Shown here piece after piece: positions 38,019 to 38,683 of a DNA stretch of 38,683 bases. The stretch's first letter is position 1. Every line of letters starts with the position of its first letter. The notes beneath the pieces are model-generated. The model saw only the letters and a list, made by a program, of their open reading frames with translations, was not told the DNA's origin and did not search any database. Source of the stretch: a bacterium DOLZORAL124_38_8 (lineage in GTDB: Bacteria > Patescibacteriota > Gracilibacteria > UBA4473); contig PDQG01000003.1 in NCBI GenBank assembly GCA_002747745.1, forward strand, positions 1 to 38,683. Reading direction: 5' to 3'. A program made the translations under genes and the position numbers.

Positions 38019-38047
38019 ATTTTAATGTTTAAAATGTGAATGGTCAA
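38019..38047 (-). promoter_or_regulatory. Promoter of the basic secreted protein gene (leaderless)
   Basis: Minus-strand TTGACC (38042-38047), 17-bp spacer, TAAAAT (38019-38024). Start expected near 38012, 1-2 nt before ATG 38010. Confidence 0.6.
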
Positions 38048-38094
38048 ACAAAGTGATTTAATCTATTTCGTTCGATGGTTTTAAAAAACGTTCT

Positions 38095-38163
38095 GTCATT
38101 CTGGCTTGTCCAGAATCCAAAAACACTTTTAAGAGATTCCCACCTCCGTGGGAATGAGGTTTT
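38095..38163 (+). repeat. Palindromic interspersed repeat, copy D (with compensatory change)
   Basis: Same element as at 25657. In the second stem TTCCCG/CGGGAA has become TTCCCA/TGGGAA: both arms changed so that pairing is kept. The loop also differs (CCTCCG for CCTGCG). Confidence 0.9.
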
Positions 38164-38204
38164 TGCGCGAATTAATTTGTCTCCGTTTGGAAACAGGCAT
38201 TAAA

Positions 38205-38243
38205 CAAAAAAACACCCTTCTGCTAATCCTGAAGGGTGTTTTT
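38205..38243 (-). terminator. Strong rho-independent terminator
   Basis: AACACCCTTC (38211-38220) and GAAGGGTGTT (38231-38240) form a perfect 10-bp stem with a 10-nt loop. The minus strand continues with T residues (seven in a row including stem end). There is no plus-strand gene upstream, so it most likely ends a minus-strand transcript from 38245 onward. Confidence 0.85.
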
Positions 38244-38244
38244 A

Positions 38245-38683
38245 TAAATGAATGTCGGGACTACCGACGCTCAAAGCCATGCTCTGGAAATCTTTTTAAC
38301 CGCATTTCCTCGTTCGGCATCCATATGTAGAAATAAATTGACTTTTTAAGTAAAAGAATTTAATCTACGGACTGTTGGTTTACTTGATAAACAAAAACCA
38401 CTTTCTTGATTTATAATTCGTATAATTCTTGGAAAGGATCCGGACAAAAATGAAATAACTCTTACCTCATTCATTTTGTTTGGATTTTTTTATTCACTTG
38501 TTGTTGTCCGACTTATTTTTGGTTGGCTTTTAAAAACTCAATCTATGAGCGCGAGTTAAAAACAAGGTTGATATTAAAATCAGGAAAACTGATTGGGAAT
38601 AAAAAAGTTTTTATAGGGTTTACAAGATTTTTCAATAAAACGGCTCTTGCGAGTTAGATTAGCGGCTTAAAGATGGGAAGAGG
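38245..38683 (-). other. Gene-free structured stretch, possible minus-strand non-coding RNA
   Basis: No coding frame is convincing. Helices are seen: GTCGG/CCGAC (38254-38258 with 38264-38268), GGAAAT/ATTTCC (38286-38291 with 38304-38309), and a nested pair CGGACAA/TTGTCCG (38441-38447 with 38504-38510) enclosing AAATGAA/TTCATTT (38448-38454 with 38470-38476). The terminator at 38205-38243 would end a minus-strand RNA from here. The strand and the 5' end are not established, and it may run past the window edge. No family was matched. Confidence 0.4.

Noticed and set aside
1..38683. Genetic code 25 (TGA as glycine) as in Gracilibacteria
   Set aside because: Long conserved genes (rpoD, purF, purM, dus, yebC and the 3,757-codon gene) contain no in-frame TGA, so TGA is not used as a sense codon here.
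38245..38683. RNase P RNA or tmRNA
   Set aside because: The GAGGAAA-like and CAGAG-like words lie only about 15 nt apart, not about 250 nt; the universal ACAGAA is absent; there is no tRNA-like 3' end with TTCGA loop and CCA, nor a tag frame.

Overview
The window reads as a chromosomal segment of an AT-rich bacterium of the Candidate Phyla Radiation (Patescibacteria), plausibly near the Peregrinibacteria/Gracilibacteria side; this placement is inference. Support: a compact streamlined layout, a membrane-anchored Mur-ligase-like protein, a VirB4-like ATPase without a full conjugation locus, pilin-like proteins, a short HPF, several giant or unrecognised secreted proteins, and few Shine-Dalgarno sites. 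The genetic code behaves as standard: reading frames of up to 3,757 codons contain no in-frame TGA. Yet of 26 genes called, 18 stop with TAA, 7 with TAG and only one (the pilin) with TGA.

Layout. 1-475: 3' end of a pilin-like gene. 492-3724 (minus): polysaccharide pyruvyl transferase, yebC and a membrane-anchored MurF-like ligase. 3725-3920: divergent promoter region with a strong dyad. 3921-18898 (plus): two very large unrecognised genes, a 1,202-aa cytoplasmic-looking protein and a 3,757-aa secreted protein with Ig-like and FG-GAP-like segments; together they fill about 38% of the window. 18908-20155 (minus): a DHH-family phosphoesterase relative that has lost its DHH motif. 20331-20987: a type IV pilin-like gene whose start lies in an (GAACC)8 pentanucleotide tract, a strong candidate for slipped-strand phase variation. 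21071-22467 (minus): tRNA-Val and the primary sigma factor. 22560-22870: a probable free-standing structured RNA with its own promoter and terminator. 22976-25572: VirB4-like ATPase and a small partner. 25573-26430: palindromic repeats and two tRNA-Arg genes.

26431-31164 holds mostly housekeeping genes: nitroreductase, miaA, a TPR protein, ftsX-recO and a secreted protein with a VPKTG sorting-like tail. 31213-33632 (minus) holds dus, a glycerophosphodiesterase, a small membrane protein and hpf. 33963-37433 (minus) is a purF / Wzz-like / purM operon. 37516-38010 (minus) is a very basic secreted protein. The last 430 bases contain no gene but have strong secondary structure and a terminator.

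Two themes recur. Promoters (TTGNNN - 17 bp - TATAAT-like) often sit so close to the ATG that the mRNA would be leaderless or nearly so. A palindromic element of about 68 bp occurs four times between genes, and one copy carries a compensatory base-pair change.

The most interesting candidates are the phase-variable pilin, the near absence of TGA stops, the orphan RNA beside the sigma factor gene, the giant surface protein, and the catalytically degenerate DHH protein.
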